DNA of 64,000 nucleotides from Oscillospiraceae bacterium (GCA_902795345.1 CADBKO010000019.1:1-64000); one strand, 5' to 3'. Positions 41,194 through 49,965 are shown, numbered from the stretch's first letter. Made by a program: numbers and translations. Notes: generated by a model not told the origin, from the sequence alone.

Positions 41194-42135
41194 ATGGAAA
41201 TCAAAGCAGTTAAATTCAGAAAAGACGGATTCTACACCCAGCCCTTCGCTTTCGGCGGAGAAGAAGGCCCGGACAAATTTGACCAGAACATCCGCTACCG
41301 CGGCAGCCTGCAGAATTACCTTATCGACACCGGGGACGAGGTGATCCTGGTGGACACCGGCCTGCCCGCCGGGACGCCGGAGGAAACGCCGGATGAAAAC
41401 AGCTTCGGTTTTACCGGCAAGGATATTTGCAGCTATATGGAGGCCTTCGCCGCCCTGGGCTACAAGCCGGAGCAGGTGACGAAGATACTGCTGACCCATC
41501 GCCACAGCGATCATTCCGGCGAGCTGAAGAGCTTCCCCAACGCAAAGATCTACGTAAATGCCGAGGAGGTTTCCGCTGTGGAGCTGCAGGGCCTCGGGAA
41601 CATCGTCCCCGTGACCTTCACCGACGGCGCTTACTTCAACTTCCCCGAGAGTCAGAAGATCATCCCCGGCGTGACTTACATCAAGGCGAAGGGCCATACT
41701 AACGGCAACAGCATCGTCATCGTGGAAAACGAGGGCCTGTTCTATATGTTCCACGGAGATATCACCTATATAGACGAGGCGCTCTATGCCGACAAGCTGT
41801 CCACGGTTTTCGACGATCTTTCCGCCGCCCGCGAAACGCAGGATCGGGTGCGGGAATTCATCCGCAGCCATCCCACGGTCTACTGCGGCACCCACACGCC
41901 CCAGGGCTATGAAAACCTGGAGGCAAAACGCGTCATGGATCTGGACGACCCCGTCCCCACCGTCTATGCCGAAGTGGATTTTTCCGCGAAGGAGGCCAGC
42001 GGCAAATACGTCTGCTCCATCTGCGGCTATGTCTACGATCCCGCCGAGCATGACGGCGTCGCTTTTGAGGATCTGCCGGAGGATTGGAAATGCCCCCGCT
42101 GCAAGCAGGGCAAAGAGAAATTCAACCGTGCCTGA
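41194..42135 (+). CDS. MBL-fold metallohydrolase fused to a C-terminal rubredoxin domain
   Basis: The 313-residue protein has the MBL motif THRHSDH (101-107), a later GHTNGNS and HGD for metal binding, and at residues 272-313 a complete rubredoxin (C274-x2-C277 and C300-x2-C303; [12 protein letters not shown]). There is no flavodoxin domain between them, unlike flavodiiron proteins, and the MBL part resembles the hydrolase branch. An electron-accepting rubredoxin on an MBL domain in a thioredoxin operon suggests a redox-linked or redox-switched hydrolase or reductase. GAAAGGAG precedes the ATG. Confidence 0.93.
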   Translation: MEIKAVKFRKDGFYTQPFAFGGEEGPDKFDQNIRYRGSLQNYLIDTGDEVILVDTGLPAGTPEETPDENSFGFTGKDICSYMEAFAALGYKPEQVTKILLTHRHSDHSGELKSFPNAKIYVNAEEVSAVELQGLGNIVPVTFTDGAYFNFPESQKIIPGVTYIKAKGHTNGNSIVIVENEGLFYMFHGDITYIDEALYADKLSTVFDDLSAARETQDRVREFIRSHPTVYCGTHTPQGYENLEAKRVMDLDDPVPTVYAEVDFSAKEASGKYVCSICGYVYDPAEHDGVAFEDLPEDWKCPRCKQGKEKFNRA

Positions 42136-42194
42136 GTTGTGGAACGGCCCGGCTGCCGTCGGGACGGCAGCCGGTAAAACAGAGGAGAGATTTT

Positions 42195-43007
42195 ATGGCT
42201 TATGATGTGATCGTGATCGGCGGCGGGCCCGCGGGTTTGTCCGCAGCCGTGAATGTGCGTGCCAGAGGGCGCAGCGTTCTGGTGGTCTCCAATCCTTTGG
42301 AGGAAAACCCCCTTTGGAAAGCGGAGCGGGTGGACAATTACCTGGGGCTCCCCGGCCTCAGCGGGGCGGAGCTGCTGGAGCGCTTTCAAGCCCATGCCCT
42401 GCAGGCCGGAGCCGAATTCCGGACCGGGCGGGTCCTCAATGCGCTCGCCATGGGCAGCGACTGGTATGTCAGCATCGGCAGCGACGTGGAAAGCGCCAAG
42501 GCCATCGTCCTGGCGGGAGGCGTGGCCCGGGCGAAAAAGTTTCCGGGGGAGGCGGAGTACCTGGGCAAGGGCGTCAGCTACTGCGCCACCTGCGACGGGA
42601 TGCTCTACCGGAATAAGCCCGTGGCCGTGGTGGGTTACAGCGAAAGCGCCAAAAAGGAAGCGGAGTTCCTCGCCTCGATCGGCTGCACCGTCACCTATTT
42701 TGACCGCCCGAAACAGTGCGAGATCACCGGCGGGGAGAAGGCGGAACGCCTGAAGTGCGACGGGCAGACTGTGGAAGCGGCCTGCATTTTCCTCCTCCGC
42801 CCGGCCCTGGCTCCCACGGACGTGTTCCCCGGCATCGGGATGGAAAACGGCTATGTGCTCGTGGACCGGACCATGGCCACGAACCTGCCCGGCGTTTTTG
42901 CGGCGGGAGACTGCACCGGCACGCCCCTCCAGGTGTCCAGCGCCGCAGGAGAAGGCCTTGTGGCGGGGCAGAGCGCCGCGAAATACGCCGCCGAGCAAAT
43001 GAAATAA
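42195..43007 (+). CDS. Thioredoxin reductase-like flavoprotein lacking the NADPH motifs
   Basis: The 270-residue flavoprotein has an N-terminal FAD loop GGGPAG (9-14), the redox pair C130-A-T-C133 (SYCATCDG) and a C-terminal FAD segment FAAGDCTG. At the NADPH site the usual GxGxxA is replaced by VVGYSESA (147-152) and the HRRxxxR motif is absent (VTYFDRPKQCE). Short reductases of this kind in clostridia take electrons from ferredoxin (FFTR/DFTR types). AGAGGAGAG lies just before the ATG. Next gene: thioredoxin. Confidence 0.93.
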   Translation: MAYDVIVIGGGPAGLSAAVNVRARGRSVLVVSNPLEENPLWKAERVDNYLGLPGLSGAELLERFQAHALQAGAEFRTGRVLNALAMGSDWYVSIGSDVESAKAIVLAGGVARAKKFPGEAEYLGKGVSYCATCDGMLYRNKPVAVVGYSESAKKEAEFLASIGCTVTYFDRPKQCEITGGEKAERLKCDGQTVEAACIFLLRPALAPTDVFPGIGMENGYVLVDRTMATNLPGVFAAGDCTGTPLQVSSAAGEGLVAGQSAAKYAAEQMK

Positions 43008-43048
43008 GCAGAAATAAAACGGAATCTATATTACAAAGGAGAGAAAAA

Positions 43049-43366
43049 ATGGCATTGCAGCATCTGACTGCGGAAGGCTTCGACGAAGCGATCAGCGCGG
43101 CGCCCCTGGCCATGGTGGACTTCTGGGCAACCTGGTGCGGTCCCTGCAAGATCCTGAGCCCCGTAGTTGAAAAACTGGCAGAGGAATACGACGGAAAGGC
43201 TTTGGTGGGAAAGGTTGACACGGACAGCGAAATGTCCCTGGCGCAGAGATTCGGCATCTCCGCCATTCCTACCCTGATCTTCTTCAAGAACGGCGCGGAG
43301 CTGAAGCGTTCCGTCGGCGTCGTATCGGAAGATGCGCTGAAGGCGATCCTGGAAGAAAACCTTTGA
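43049..43366 (+). CDS. trxA: Thioredoxin
   Basis: The 105-residue protein is a standard thioredoxin with MVDFWATWCGPCK (active site W29-C30-G31-P32-C33), the cis-Pro in ISAIPTLIFFKNG and the typical end. It is a cytoplasmic dithiol donor, presumably reduced by the adjacent flavoprotein. Last gene of the ohrR operon; AAAGGAGAG precedes the ATG. Confidence 0.97.
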   Translation: MALQHLTAEGFDEAISAAPLAMVDFWATWCGPCKILSPVVEKLAEEYDGKALVGKVDTDSEMSLAQRFGISAIPTLIFFKNGAELKRSVGVVSEDALKAILEENL

Positions 43367-43400
43367 TCCCATAGGCGGCAGGGCGCACCGCAACATGCAG

Positions 43401-43625
43401 TTACCGCCCGTCATTCCCAGCCAGCGCGCACGCCGGCGAGGGATTCCTTCCTCTCGTCCTTATTCGCTGAAATAGCGGGTATCAGCGCGAGCGCCAATAC
43501 CCGCAAGATTCCGGCGAAACATCCTCTCCAAAACGTGACCGTTTCCCTGGGCCGCGTTTTGGTTTTATGGGGGAAGGGCGGATTGCCACACCCGCTTCGC
43601 GGGTTCATTCCGCGCGAGGGGAAGC
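43401..43625. repeat. Interspersed palindromic repeat pair (second locus)
   Basis: The unit at 43409-43445 (CGTCATTCCCA, stem GCCAGCG-CGCA-CGCCGGC, GGATTCC) and the inverted unit at 43579-43604 (CGGATTGCCAC, stem ACCCGC-TTC-GCGGGT) repeat the arrangement found at 27537-27661: opposite orientation, unrelated DNA between. The loop CGCA and the end motifs are shared. No gene is seen in this interval. Confidence 0.65.
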
Positions 43626-43662
43626 CGGCGGGGACCCCTGAAAGATGAAACGGAGCGAAAAC

Positions 43663-44361
43663 ATGGCGTATGATTTCTATGTGCGGACATTGCAGGACCT
43701 GATCGATGCAGTCCGGGAGTTCGGCATCGTCCCATATTTTGCAACAATGATCCCCGGTTTTTCTCTGGAAGACCATTGCAGCCCGCAGACGCTGTTCAAC
43801 GACACCGAGGACAACACCTGGTTCTGGAAGGGGCCGGTGATCCGGGCGACAGGCTGCGCTTACGGGAAATTCTTCGGGAAGAAAGCCGCATACGTCCGAA
43901 AGGACCTCTTCCTGGACCTTGCAAATTACCGGCGGGATGGTTACGATTTCGACGCGAGATATGAGGAGGGGCTGGCTAAGCATCAAGACAAGCAGCTGTT
44001 TGACCTGATTGACGAAAACGCACCTGTGACGTCCAAGGCGCTGCGGAAGATCGGGGGGTATGCCTATCACGGGCGCTGGCAGAAAACCGAGGGCGTCAAG
44101 GGCTTTGATACGTCCGTTACCCGCCTTCAGGAACAGTGCTATGTGATCACCAGCGGCTTTGTCTTCACAAGGGACAAATCCGGGCGTCTGCGCGGCTGGG
44201 GCGCTGCGGAATACTCGACGCCGGAACGCTTCTTCGGAAATGATTTTACTGACAATGTATATAAGCGAACGCCGGAAGAATCCTACCAGCGGCTCATGGC
44301 ACATATGCGCACCCTGCTCCCGGATGTGCAGGAGGAAAGGATAAAGAAATTCATTCATTAA
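43663..44361 (+). CDS. AlkZ-related protein (YcaQ-like), putative
   Basis: The 232-residue protein has a segment NDTEDNTWFWKGPVIRATG followed by YGKFFGKKAAYVRKDLF and a RLQEQCYVITSGF region, similar to proteins annotated as AlkZ-related. AlkZ/YcaQ are DNA glycosylases acting on alkylated bases and crosslinks; whether this short relative keeps the catalytic residues I cannot tell. The ATG at 43663 has GGAG about eight bases upstream; an ATG at 43645 is the alternative. It stands alone after the repeat region. Confidence 0.55.
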   Translation: MAYDFYVRTLQDLIDAVREFGIVPYFATMIPGFSLEDHCSPQTLFNDTEDNTWFWKGPVIRATGCAYGKFFGKKAAYVRKDLFLDLANYRRDGYDFDARYEEGLAKHQDKQLFDLIDENAPVTSKALRKIGGYAYHGRWQKTEGVKGFDTSVTRLQEQCYVITSGFVFTRDKSGRLRGWGAAEYSTPERFFGNDFTDNVYKRTPEESYQRLMAHMRTLLPDVQEERIKKFIH

Positions 44362-44370
44362 CAAATTAGT

Positions 44371-44414
44371 GACCGGAGAGATCATTTGTCAAAAGGCAAA
44401 CGGTCCCTCCGGTC
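44371..44414. terminator. Possible terminator between convergent genes
   Basis: GACCGGAG (44371-44378) pairs with CTCCGGTC (44407-44414) over a 28-base loop; T-tracts are weak on both sides, so termination efficiency is doubtful. Confidence 0.4.
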
Positions 44415-44428
44415 CAATCTTCTTCCGC

Positions 44429-44947
44429 TCATATTCTGTGGACTTTTCCCCAATCCGCGTCGGACAAAGCGTGCGCCTTCGCTTCTTCTGCCGGAATACC
44501 CATGGCCAGGATGCCGGCAATACGGAATCCGGCCGGCACATCCAGGATCTCCCGCACATTCTCCTCCGCCTCTTTTCCGGAGGCGTCCGTCCGAAAATGG
44601 ATCTGCACCCAGCAGCAGCCCACGCCCTTTTCCTCCGCCATGAGCATCATAAAGGACATGGCGATGGAGCAGTCCTCGACCCAGGTGTCCGCCTTTTCGC
44701 TGTCGGCAAATACGGCGATCGCCGCACTGCACTGCGCCAGCATCCCGCCGCCTGCGTTTTTCGCCGCGGAGAGCTTCCGTAGAGTGTCCTTATCCTGGAC
44801 CACATAAAACTCCCAGGGCCTGAGATTGCGGCTGGTCGGCGCAAGGAGCCCCGCCTGAAGGATCTGCCGCAGCGTTTCTTCCGGGATGTCCCCGCCCGCA
44901 TACTTCCGTATGCTTCTTCGTTTCAGGATCACGTCCATCAATTCCAT
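44429..44947 (-). CDS. Nitroreductase-family FMN oxidoreductase
   Basis: The 172-residue protein begins MELMDVILKRRSIRKYAGGDIPEETLRQILQAGLLAPTSRNLRPWEF, the FMN-binding N-terminus of the nitroreductase family, with AEEKGVGCCWVQIHFR and ILAMGIPAEEAKA further on. It is shorter than typical NfsB proteins. Substrate unknown; likely an NAD(P)H-dependent flavin enzyme in the cytoplasm. The ATG at 44947 lies eight bases after AGAGG; a GTG at 44956 is possible. It follows the ACT gene by about ten bases. Confidence 0.93.
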   Translation of the reverse strand: MELMDVILKRRSIRKYAGGDIPEETLRQILQAGLLAPTSRNLRPWEFYVVQDKDTLRKLSAAKNAGGGMLAQCSAAIAVFADSEKADTWVEDCSIAMSFMMLMAEEKGVGCCWVQIHFRTDASGKEAEENVREILDVPAGFRIAGILAMGIPAEEAKAHALSDADWGKVHRI

Positions 44948-44958
44948 AACCCGCACCT

Positions 44959-45324
44959 CTACTCTATGGTATACCCGGCTTCGGCAAGGACGGCCAATGC
45001 CCGCGCAAAGGCTTCCCCTTTCACCAGGATGTAGTCCGTATTGAAGGTCGATACGGCGAAGATCCCGATCCCGTTTTCGGCAAGGATGCCCGAAATCTTC
45101 GACAGGATCCCGACGAGAGAAAAGTCGAGGACGCCTTGGATACGAAACGCCCGCCAGCCGTCCGAACGTTCAACGGCGTCGCCCGGGGCGTCTTCCGTCC
45201 TGCATACCAGCGAGAGTTCTTCGTCGGTCCGGGCGATGAAACAGAATCCTGAATACAAGCCGATATCTGCATCCCTTTGCAGCTTACAGATCGTCAGATC
45301 GCAGGACAGCTTCTTCAGTTCCAT
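44959..45324 (-). CDS. ACT-domain protein (CASTOR/ACT_7 type)
   Basis: The 121-residue protein contains an N-terminal strand set (CDLTICKLQRDAD, FCFIARTDEELSLVC) and an ACT-type segment FRIQGVLDFSLVGILSKISGILAENGIGIFAVSTFNTDYILV, matching the small amino-acid-binding proteins of the ACT_7/CASTOR group. It probably binds an amino acid; the role is unknown. GGGGAG precedes the ATG at 45324. The in-frame extension to 45519 is not supported. Confidence 0.88.
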   Translation of the reverse strand: MELKKLSCDLTICKLQRDADIGLYSGFCFIARTDEELSLVCRTEDAPGDAVERSDGWRAFRIQGVLDFSLVGILSKISGILAENGIGIFAVSTFNTDYILVKGEAFARALAVLAEAGYTIE

Positions 45325-45419
45325 AATTACACTCCCCTCAGCAAAGGATTTTCGCTTTGGACGGCTTTTTCTGCGTCGTAAAGGACTTTCACGCCAGAAC
45401 CCTTGCCCGGAACAGGGCT

Positions 45420-46676
45420 TCACGCTCTGGCTTCCAAAACCTTCTTTTCGTATGCCCGGATCTCCGGGAACCATTCGCCGTCCGCGGGCTTTCCGCAGCG
45501 GCGGCAGTATTCCTCCCACACTTCCCCGAAGGGAGCGGTTTTGAGCTCCTCCTGCATCACCATAAGCTGCGTGAAATCGCCGGTATCCTGCAGGGCTTTC
45601 AGCTCTGTATTCGGCTGCAGCAGGGCGAAAAGCAGCGCTTTCTGCATATTGCGGTAGCCCGTGACCCAGGCGCTGATGCGGTTGATGGAGGCGTCGAAAT
45701 AATCCAGGGCGATATGGACGCGCCCGTCCAGCCCGCCGCAGCGGACGATCTCCCGGGCGATCTCCTTCGTTTCATCGTCAAAGAGCACCACATGGTCGCT
45801 GTCCCAGCGGATGGGGCGGGTGACATGGAGGGCGATCTCCGGGAAGAAGGCCAGCAGCGCGGGGATCTTGTCGGAAACCACCTCGGTGGGGTGATAGTGC
45901 CCGTTGTCCATGAGGGGGATGCATTTATCCCGGTTCACGGCGGCATAGGAGAGTGCAAATTCCCCGCTGCCCACGGTGTAGGCTTCCACGCCGATGCCGA
46001 ACACCTTCGACTCGATGCAGGGCTTCACCTTGCGGAAATCGTAGGGTTCGGAGAGGATGGCGTCGATGCTCTCCTTATACCGCAGCCGCGGCCCCATCCG
46101 GTCGGCGGGGATGTCCTTGAAGCCGTCGCCGGTCCAGATGTTCATGATGCAGCTCTCCCCCAGCTGTTCCGCCAGGAAAGCGGAAATGCGGATGCTTGCT
46201 TTTCCGTGCTCGATCCAGAAGCGGCGGGTCTCTTCATCGGGAGAGCTCAGGGTCAGCGGGTCGCATTTGGGGTGGGAGAAGAAGGTGGGATTGAAGTCGC
46301 AGCCCAGCTTCCGCTCCCTGCAGAAATCCACCCACTTTTGAAAATGCTTCGGCTCCAGCCTGTCCCGGTCAGCCCACTGTCCATCCCCGAAGATGGCATA
46401 GCTGGCGTGGAGGTTCATTTTGGGCCTGCCGGGGATCAGCTTCAGGGCCATATCCAGGTCGGCCATCAGTTCCTCCGGCGTGCGCGCCCTGCCGGGGTAA
46501 TCCCCCGTGGTCTGGATGCCGCCGGTGAGGGGCTTGGCCGGATCCGTGTCGAAGCCGCGCACATCGTCCCCCTGCCAGCAGTGGAGGGAGACGGGGACGG
46601 TTTTCAGCTTTTCCATCGCCGCCTCGGTGTCAATCCCGAGAGCGGCGTATTTTTCTTGTGCCTCCGGATAGCTCAT
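45420..46676 (-). CDS. rhaA: L-rhamnose isomerase
   Basis: The 418-residue enzyme converts L-rhamnose to L-rhamnulose in the cytoplasm with Mn2+. Family landmarks are SLHCWQGDDVRGF near the N-terminus, GDYPGRARTPEEL, MNIWTGDGFKDIPADR, VFGIGVEAYTVGS, MDNGHYHPTE and the metal-site segment IALDYFDASINRISAWVTG. Length matches E. coli RhaA (419). It is coupled to rhaB by ATGA. No rhaD aldolase or rhamnose transporter is in the window, so the pathway is completed elsewhere. Confidence 0.97.
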   Translation of the reverse strand: MSYPEAQEKYAALGIDTEAAMEKLKTVPVSLHCWQGDDVRGFDTDPAKPLTGGIQTTGDYPGRARTPEELMADLDMALKLIPGRPKMNLHASYAIFGDGQWADRDRLEPKHFQKWVDFCRERKLGCDFNPTFFSHPKCDPLTLSSPDEETRRFWIEHGKASIRISAFLAEQLGESCIMNIWTGDGFKDIPADRMGPRLRYKESIDAILSEPYDFRKVKPCIESKVFGIGVEAYTVGSGEFALSYAAVNRDKCIPLMDNGHYHPTEVVSDKIPALLAFFPEIALHVTRPIRWDSDHVVLFDDETKEIAREIVRCGGLDGRVHIALDYFDASINRISAWVTGYRNMQKALLFALLQPNTELKALQDTGDFTQLMVMQEELKTAPFGEVWEEYCRRCGKPADGEWFPEIRAYEKKVLEARA

Positions 46677-47950
46677 TTGTCCGCCTCCATCTGTACCTTA
46701 AGGTTGCCCAGGGCCGTAGCCTCGATGGGCAGGGCGACCACCTGTTTTCCGGTGGTCCACTCGGTCAGCTCGTTCAGGAATGTATTTTTGGCTCCGCCGC
46801 CCACGATGTAAAGGCGGTCATAGTTCCTGCCGGTGTTCTGTTCCAGCTCCCGGACGGCATCCCGGTAAGCAAAGGCCAGGCTGCGGCAAGCGCATCGGAA
46901 ATAATCGCCCGCGGTCGGCAGCTGCCTGCCCAGCGCCTCGTCGAAGGCCGCCTTCATGCCGGCAGGCGCCAGGAAGCCCTCGGCGTTGGCGTCCACGATC
47001 CCGGCGAATGTGCTTTCTTCCGCCTCGGCCATGATCTCCGAGAAGGGTTTTTCCGGGCAAAGCTCCTCCCGAAGCCGGTTTATTAGCCACATCCCCATGA
47101 TGTTCTTCTGATAGCGGTTGTAGCCCACGCCGCCCTCGTTGGACCAGTTGGCAGCCTGTGAAGCCTTGCCGGTGATGGGCTTCGGCGTCTTAACCCCCAG
47201 CAGGGACCAGGTGCCGCTGGAGATGTAGGGCTGAGTCCCCTCCATGGGGATGCCCTCCACGGCGGAGCCGGTGTCGTGGGTGGCGCAGAGGACGACCCGG
47301 ATGCCCGCATATTCTCCCAGCGCCGTTCCCGGCTGCTGCAAAGGGCGGAACAGGTGCCCGGGCAGACCCAGCGCCCGGATGACGTCGGGGTCATACTCCC
47401 CCGTTGCTGCGCTCACCATGCCGGTGGTGGTGGCGTTGGTGTATTCGTGGGCCTTGACGCCGCAGAGCTTCCACAGAAGGTACTCCGGGATCATGAGGAA
47501 ATCTGTGACGCCGTCCAGCCGCCCGGCCAGCTGGTCCGCATAGAGCTGATAGACCGTGTTGAAGGGCTGGAACTGGGTGCCCGTATGCCGGTAGAGCGCG
47601 GAGAAGTCCATCCTTTCGTGGACCTTCGGGATGACCGCCTCCGTGCGGCCGTCCCGGTAGGCATAGCAGGGGCGCGCTTCCCCGTCCCGGCGCAGCAGGA
47701 CATAATCCACGCCCCAGGTGTCGATGGACAGGCTTTCGATCCTCCCGAAGCGCTCTCCGGCCTTGCCGATGCCCGCTTTCACATGGGCAACCAGCGCGTC
47801 CACATCCCAGGTGAGGTGCCCGGCCTTATCCGTCACGCCGTTGGGGAAGCGGTAGACCTCCTCCGTTTTCAGCTTGCCGCCCTCCGTCCAGCCTACGATG
47901 TGCCGCCCGGAGGAAGCCCCGATGTCGATGGCAAGATAGTATTTCGGCAT
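46673..47950 (-). CDS. rhaB: Rhamnulokinase
   Basis: The 425-residue FGGY-family kinase phosphorylates L-rhamnulose. It has the N-terminal phosphate-binding YYLAIDIGASSGRHIVG, CATHDTGSAVEGIP, SSGTWSLLGV and YIVGGGAKNTFLNELTEW. The ATG at 47950 follows GGAGG by about eight bases; the extension to 47983 is not needed. It lies 29 bases after the LTA-synthase-like gene on the same strand and overlaps rhaA. Confidence 0.96.
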   Translation of the reverse strand: MPKYYLAIDIGASSGRHIVGWTEGGKLKTEEVYRFPNGVTDKAGHLTWDVDALVAHVKAGIGKAGERFGRIESLSIDTWGVDYVLLRRDGEARPCYAYRDGRTEAVIPKVHERMDFSALYRHTGTQFQPFNTVYQLYADQLAGRLDGVTDFLMIPEYLLWKLCGVKAHEYTNATTTGMVSAATGEYDPDVIRALGLPGHLFRPLQQPGTALGEYAGIRVVLCATHDTGSAVEGIPMEGTQPYISSGTWSLLGVKTPKPITGKASQAANWSNEGGVGYNRYQKNIMGMWLINRLREELCPEKPFSEIMAEAEESTFAGIVDANAEGFLAPAGMKAAFDEALGRQLPTAGDYFRCACRSLAFAYRDAVRELEQNTGRNYDRLYIVGGGAKNTFLNELTEWTTGKQVVALPIEATALGNLKVQMEADK

Positions 47951-47979
47951 ATGCGATCCTCCGTTTTTCCTGTCGGCGG

Positions 47980-49953
47980 TCACGGTCTCCCGCCCGCCGT
48001 GCTGAGGATGACCCTGTCCTCTCCCGTCTGGCAGACGCGGATCTCCGCATCCGGGCGCAGCAGACGGGGATTGTTGGGAATGAGCAGCCTTTCCGGCGAA
48101 TCGAAGGCGGTGTTCTCATTCCGCTTTCCGTTTATGTATACGACGCTGTATTCCGTAAAGCCCGATCCCAGGATCTCAACGGTCGTGTCCCCGAAAACCA
48201 CTTCGTTTACGGTGATCTCTTCCAGGCCCATCTTCATATCCGTTTTTTCGTATGGGCTGACTCCGCCATAGGCGATCTGATCTCCGTAAAGCAGGTCATA
48301 CTCCAGGAGCTCCAGCCCCTCCTGGTAGTTCTCCATTCCCCTGTGTTCCCGGTGATAGTCCGTGATGACGCCGCCTTGGATCCCAACGGCATCCAGCAAG
48401 CGGGCCGTCAGCTGATATGCCCACAGATCCGCATCCTCCCCGCCGATCCCGATGCCGCAATTGCTCCAAAGGAAATACTGGGTCTCAAACAGGCTCCCGT
48501 TCACCAGGTCCTCTTCGGTCAGATCCAGGGTGGGCAGATGATCGCCATACGCGACGACGACCGTTTCCTCGTCACAGTCCTTCAGGGCTGCGATCAGATC
48601 CCCCAGGAACTGGTCTGTACCCTGCAGCTGGCTCGCAAAATACAGGAACTGCTCGGAAGCGCCGCCCTCGAAGACCTCGTTGCCCCGAAAGGCGATGTCC
48701 TCGATCCCGCCGTCATCCGGGTATTTCCCGTGACACTGCACCGTGACGGTGAAGATGAAATCCGGCGTCTCCGTTTTTTCCATCGCCTTCAGGATATATT
48801 TCGTCAGCACAGCGTCCTTCGGCCAGTCTTTTCCCGTGAATTCGAGGCCATCCATGTACTCGACCGAGGTGAAATCGTCAAAGCCCAGATTGGGATATAC
48901 CTCGTTCCGGCCATAGAAAGAACCCGCGTAGTCGTGGATCGCGTGGGTCCCGTATCCCAGTCCCTTCAGATAATACGCGATGCTTTCACAGGTATTGTCA
49001 CGGAGTATGGATTCGTAGGGATATTCGCTGAGGCCGAAGAAATCCAGGCTCATACCGGTCAAGACCTCGAACTCGGCATTGACGGTCCCGGCCCCCAGCG
49101 TCGGCATGCGCAAAAAACCGGAAGTGCAGGAATCCCGCAGAGAGGTGAAGTTCGGGATCGGGTTTTCGCTGAGCTCGACGCCCTTGATGAGGGCCGGATC
49201 AAAGAAGGACTCCAGCTGCACCAGGATGATGTTCGGCCTTTTTGCCGCCGTCACGGCGGGGTCCACGTCCAGCCCGTTCACCGCTTCTTCCGAGTAGTCC
49301 ACCGGACGGCTCACGCCGCTTTTGAAAAGGCTTTGCACGAAGCAGTAGGGAAATCCCCGCATTTCAAAGGCTTCGTTGATGCTTTCATACTGCTCGGTAA
49401 GGTTGCTGTGCCTGCTTCCGAAGAAGCCGAACAGCCCAAGGGCGACGGCGACAGAGGCCACGAACACGATCTCTTTTTTCAGATCCGGCGCCTTTTGGCT
49501 GCGGGGCGCGCGGGCATAGAGAAAAACGACGAACAGGGCAAAAGCTGCCGCCGCCCCACAGAGCAGGGCGATCTCCCAGGGGGAGAAGTACACGTCCGCG
49601 ATCAGGAGTCCCGACGCGGCGATGGACAAGTCTCTGGCGGAAAAGGGCGTCGCGCGCATGGTAAGCATAGCCAGGTTCACGATACCGAAAACGACCCAGA
49701 TCAGCGTGACCAGTATGCTGTAAAACGCTTTCCGCCTCAGCAGCATGGTGAACATCAGCGTCGAGAAAATGATCGCCGTATTCAGCAAATAGATATGCGG
49801 GCTCCTGACAAGGAAAAGCAAAGCCTGTGCAGGCTCCCGGTGCCCAAGCAGTTCGATGAACAGTTCTATGGCCGCCGACAGCACGGCAAGGGCTGCGACG
49901 GGCCTGGTATTGAGAAGTTCGTTCCATGACGACAGCAGCTTTGATCGCTTCAT
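47980..49953 (-). CDS. LTA-synthase/phosphoglycerol-transferase family membrane sulfatase-fold protein
   Basis: The 657-residue protein has about five N-terminal membrane helices (20-205) and an outside alkaline-phosphatase-superfamily domain: NIILVQLESFFDPALI for metal binding, GAGTVNAEFEVLTG with the nucleophilic Thr, DYAGSFYGRNEVYPNLGFDDF and YGDHLPTLD. Such enzymes polymerise or transfer glycerol phosphate onto membrane or wall glycans. After the catalytic domain there is an extra 80-residue beta domain (EEITVNEVVFGDTTVEILGS to the end) resembling an IPT/TIG fold. The ribosome site TGGGAGGATAC directly abuts the MITE-like element at 49966. Confidence 0.93.
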   Translation of the reverse strand: MKRSKLLSSWNELLNTRPVAALAVLSAAIELFIELLGHREPAQALLFLVRSPHIYLLNTAIIFSTLMFTMLLRRKAFYSILVTLIWVVFGIVNLAMLTMRATPFSARDLSIAASGLLIADVYFSPWEIALLCGAAAAFALFVVFLYARAPRSQKAPDLKKEIVFVASVAVALGLFGFFGSRHSNLTEQYESINEAFEMRGFPYCFVQSLFKSGVSRPVDYSEEAVNGLDVDPAVTAAKRPNIILVQLESFFDPALIKGVELSENPIPNFTSLRDSCTSGFLRMPTLGAGTVNAEFEVLTGMSLDFFGLSEYPYESILRDNTCESIAYYLKGLGYGTHAIHDYAGSFYGRNEVYPNLGFDDFTSVEYMDGLEFTGKDWPKDAVLTKYILKAMEKTETPDFIFTVTVQCHGKYPDDGGIEDIAFRGNEVFEGGASEQFLYFASQLQGTDQFLGDLIAALKDCDEETVVVAYGDHLPTLDLTEEDLVNGSLFETQYFLWSNCGIGIGGEDADLWAYQLTARLLDAVGIQGGVITDYHREHRGMENYQEGLELLEYDLLYGDQIAYGGVSPYEKTDMKMGLEEITVNEVVFGDTTVEILGSGFTEYSVVYINGKRNENTAFDSPERLLIPNNPRLLRPDAEIRVCQTGEDRVILSTAGGRP

Positions 49954-49965
49954 GTATCCTCCCAG

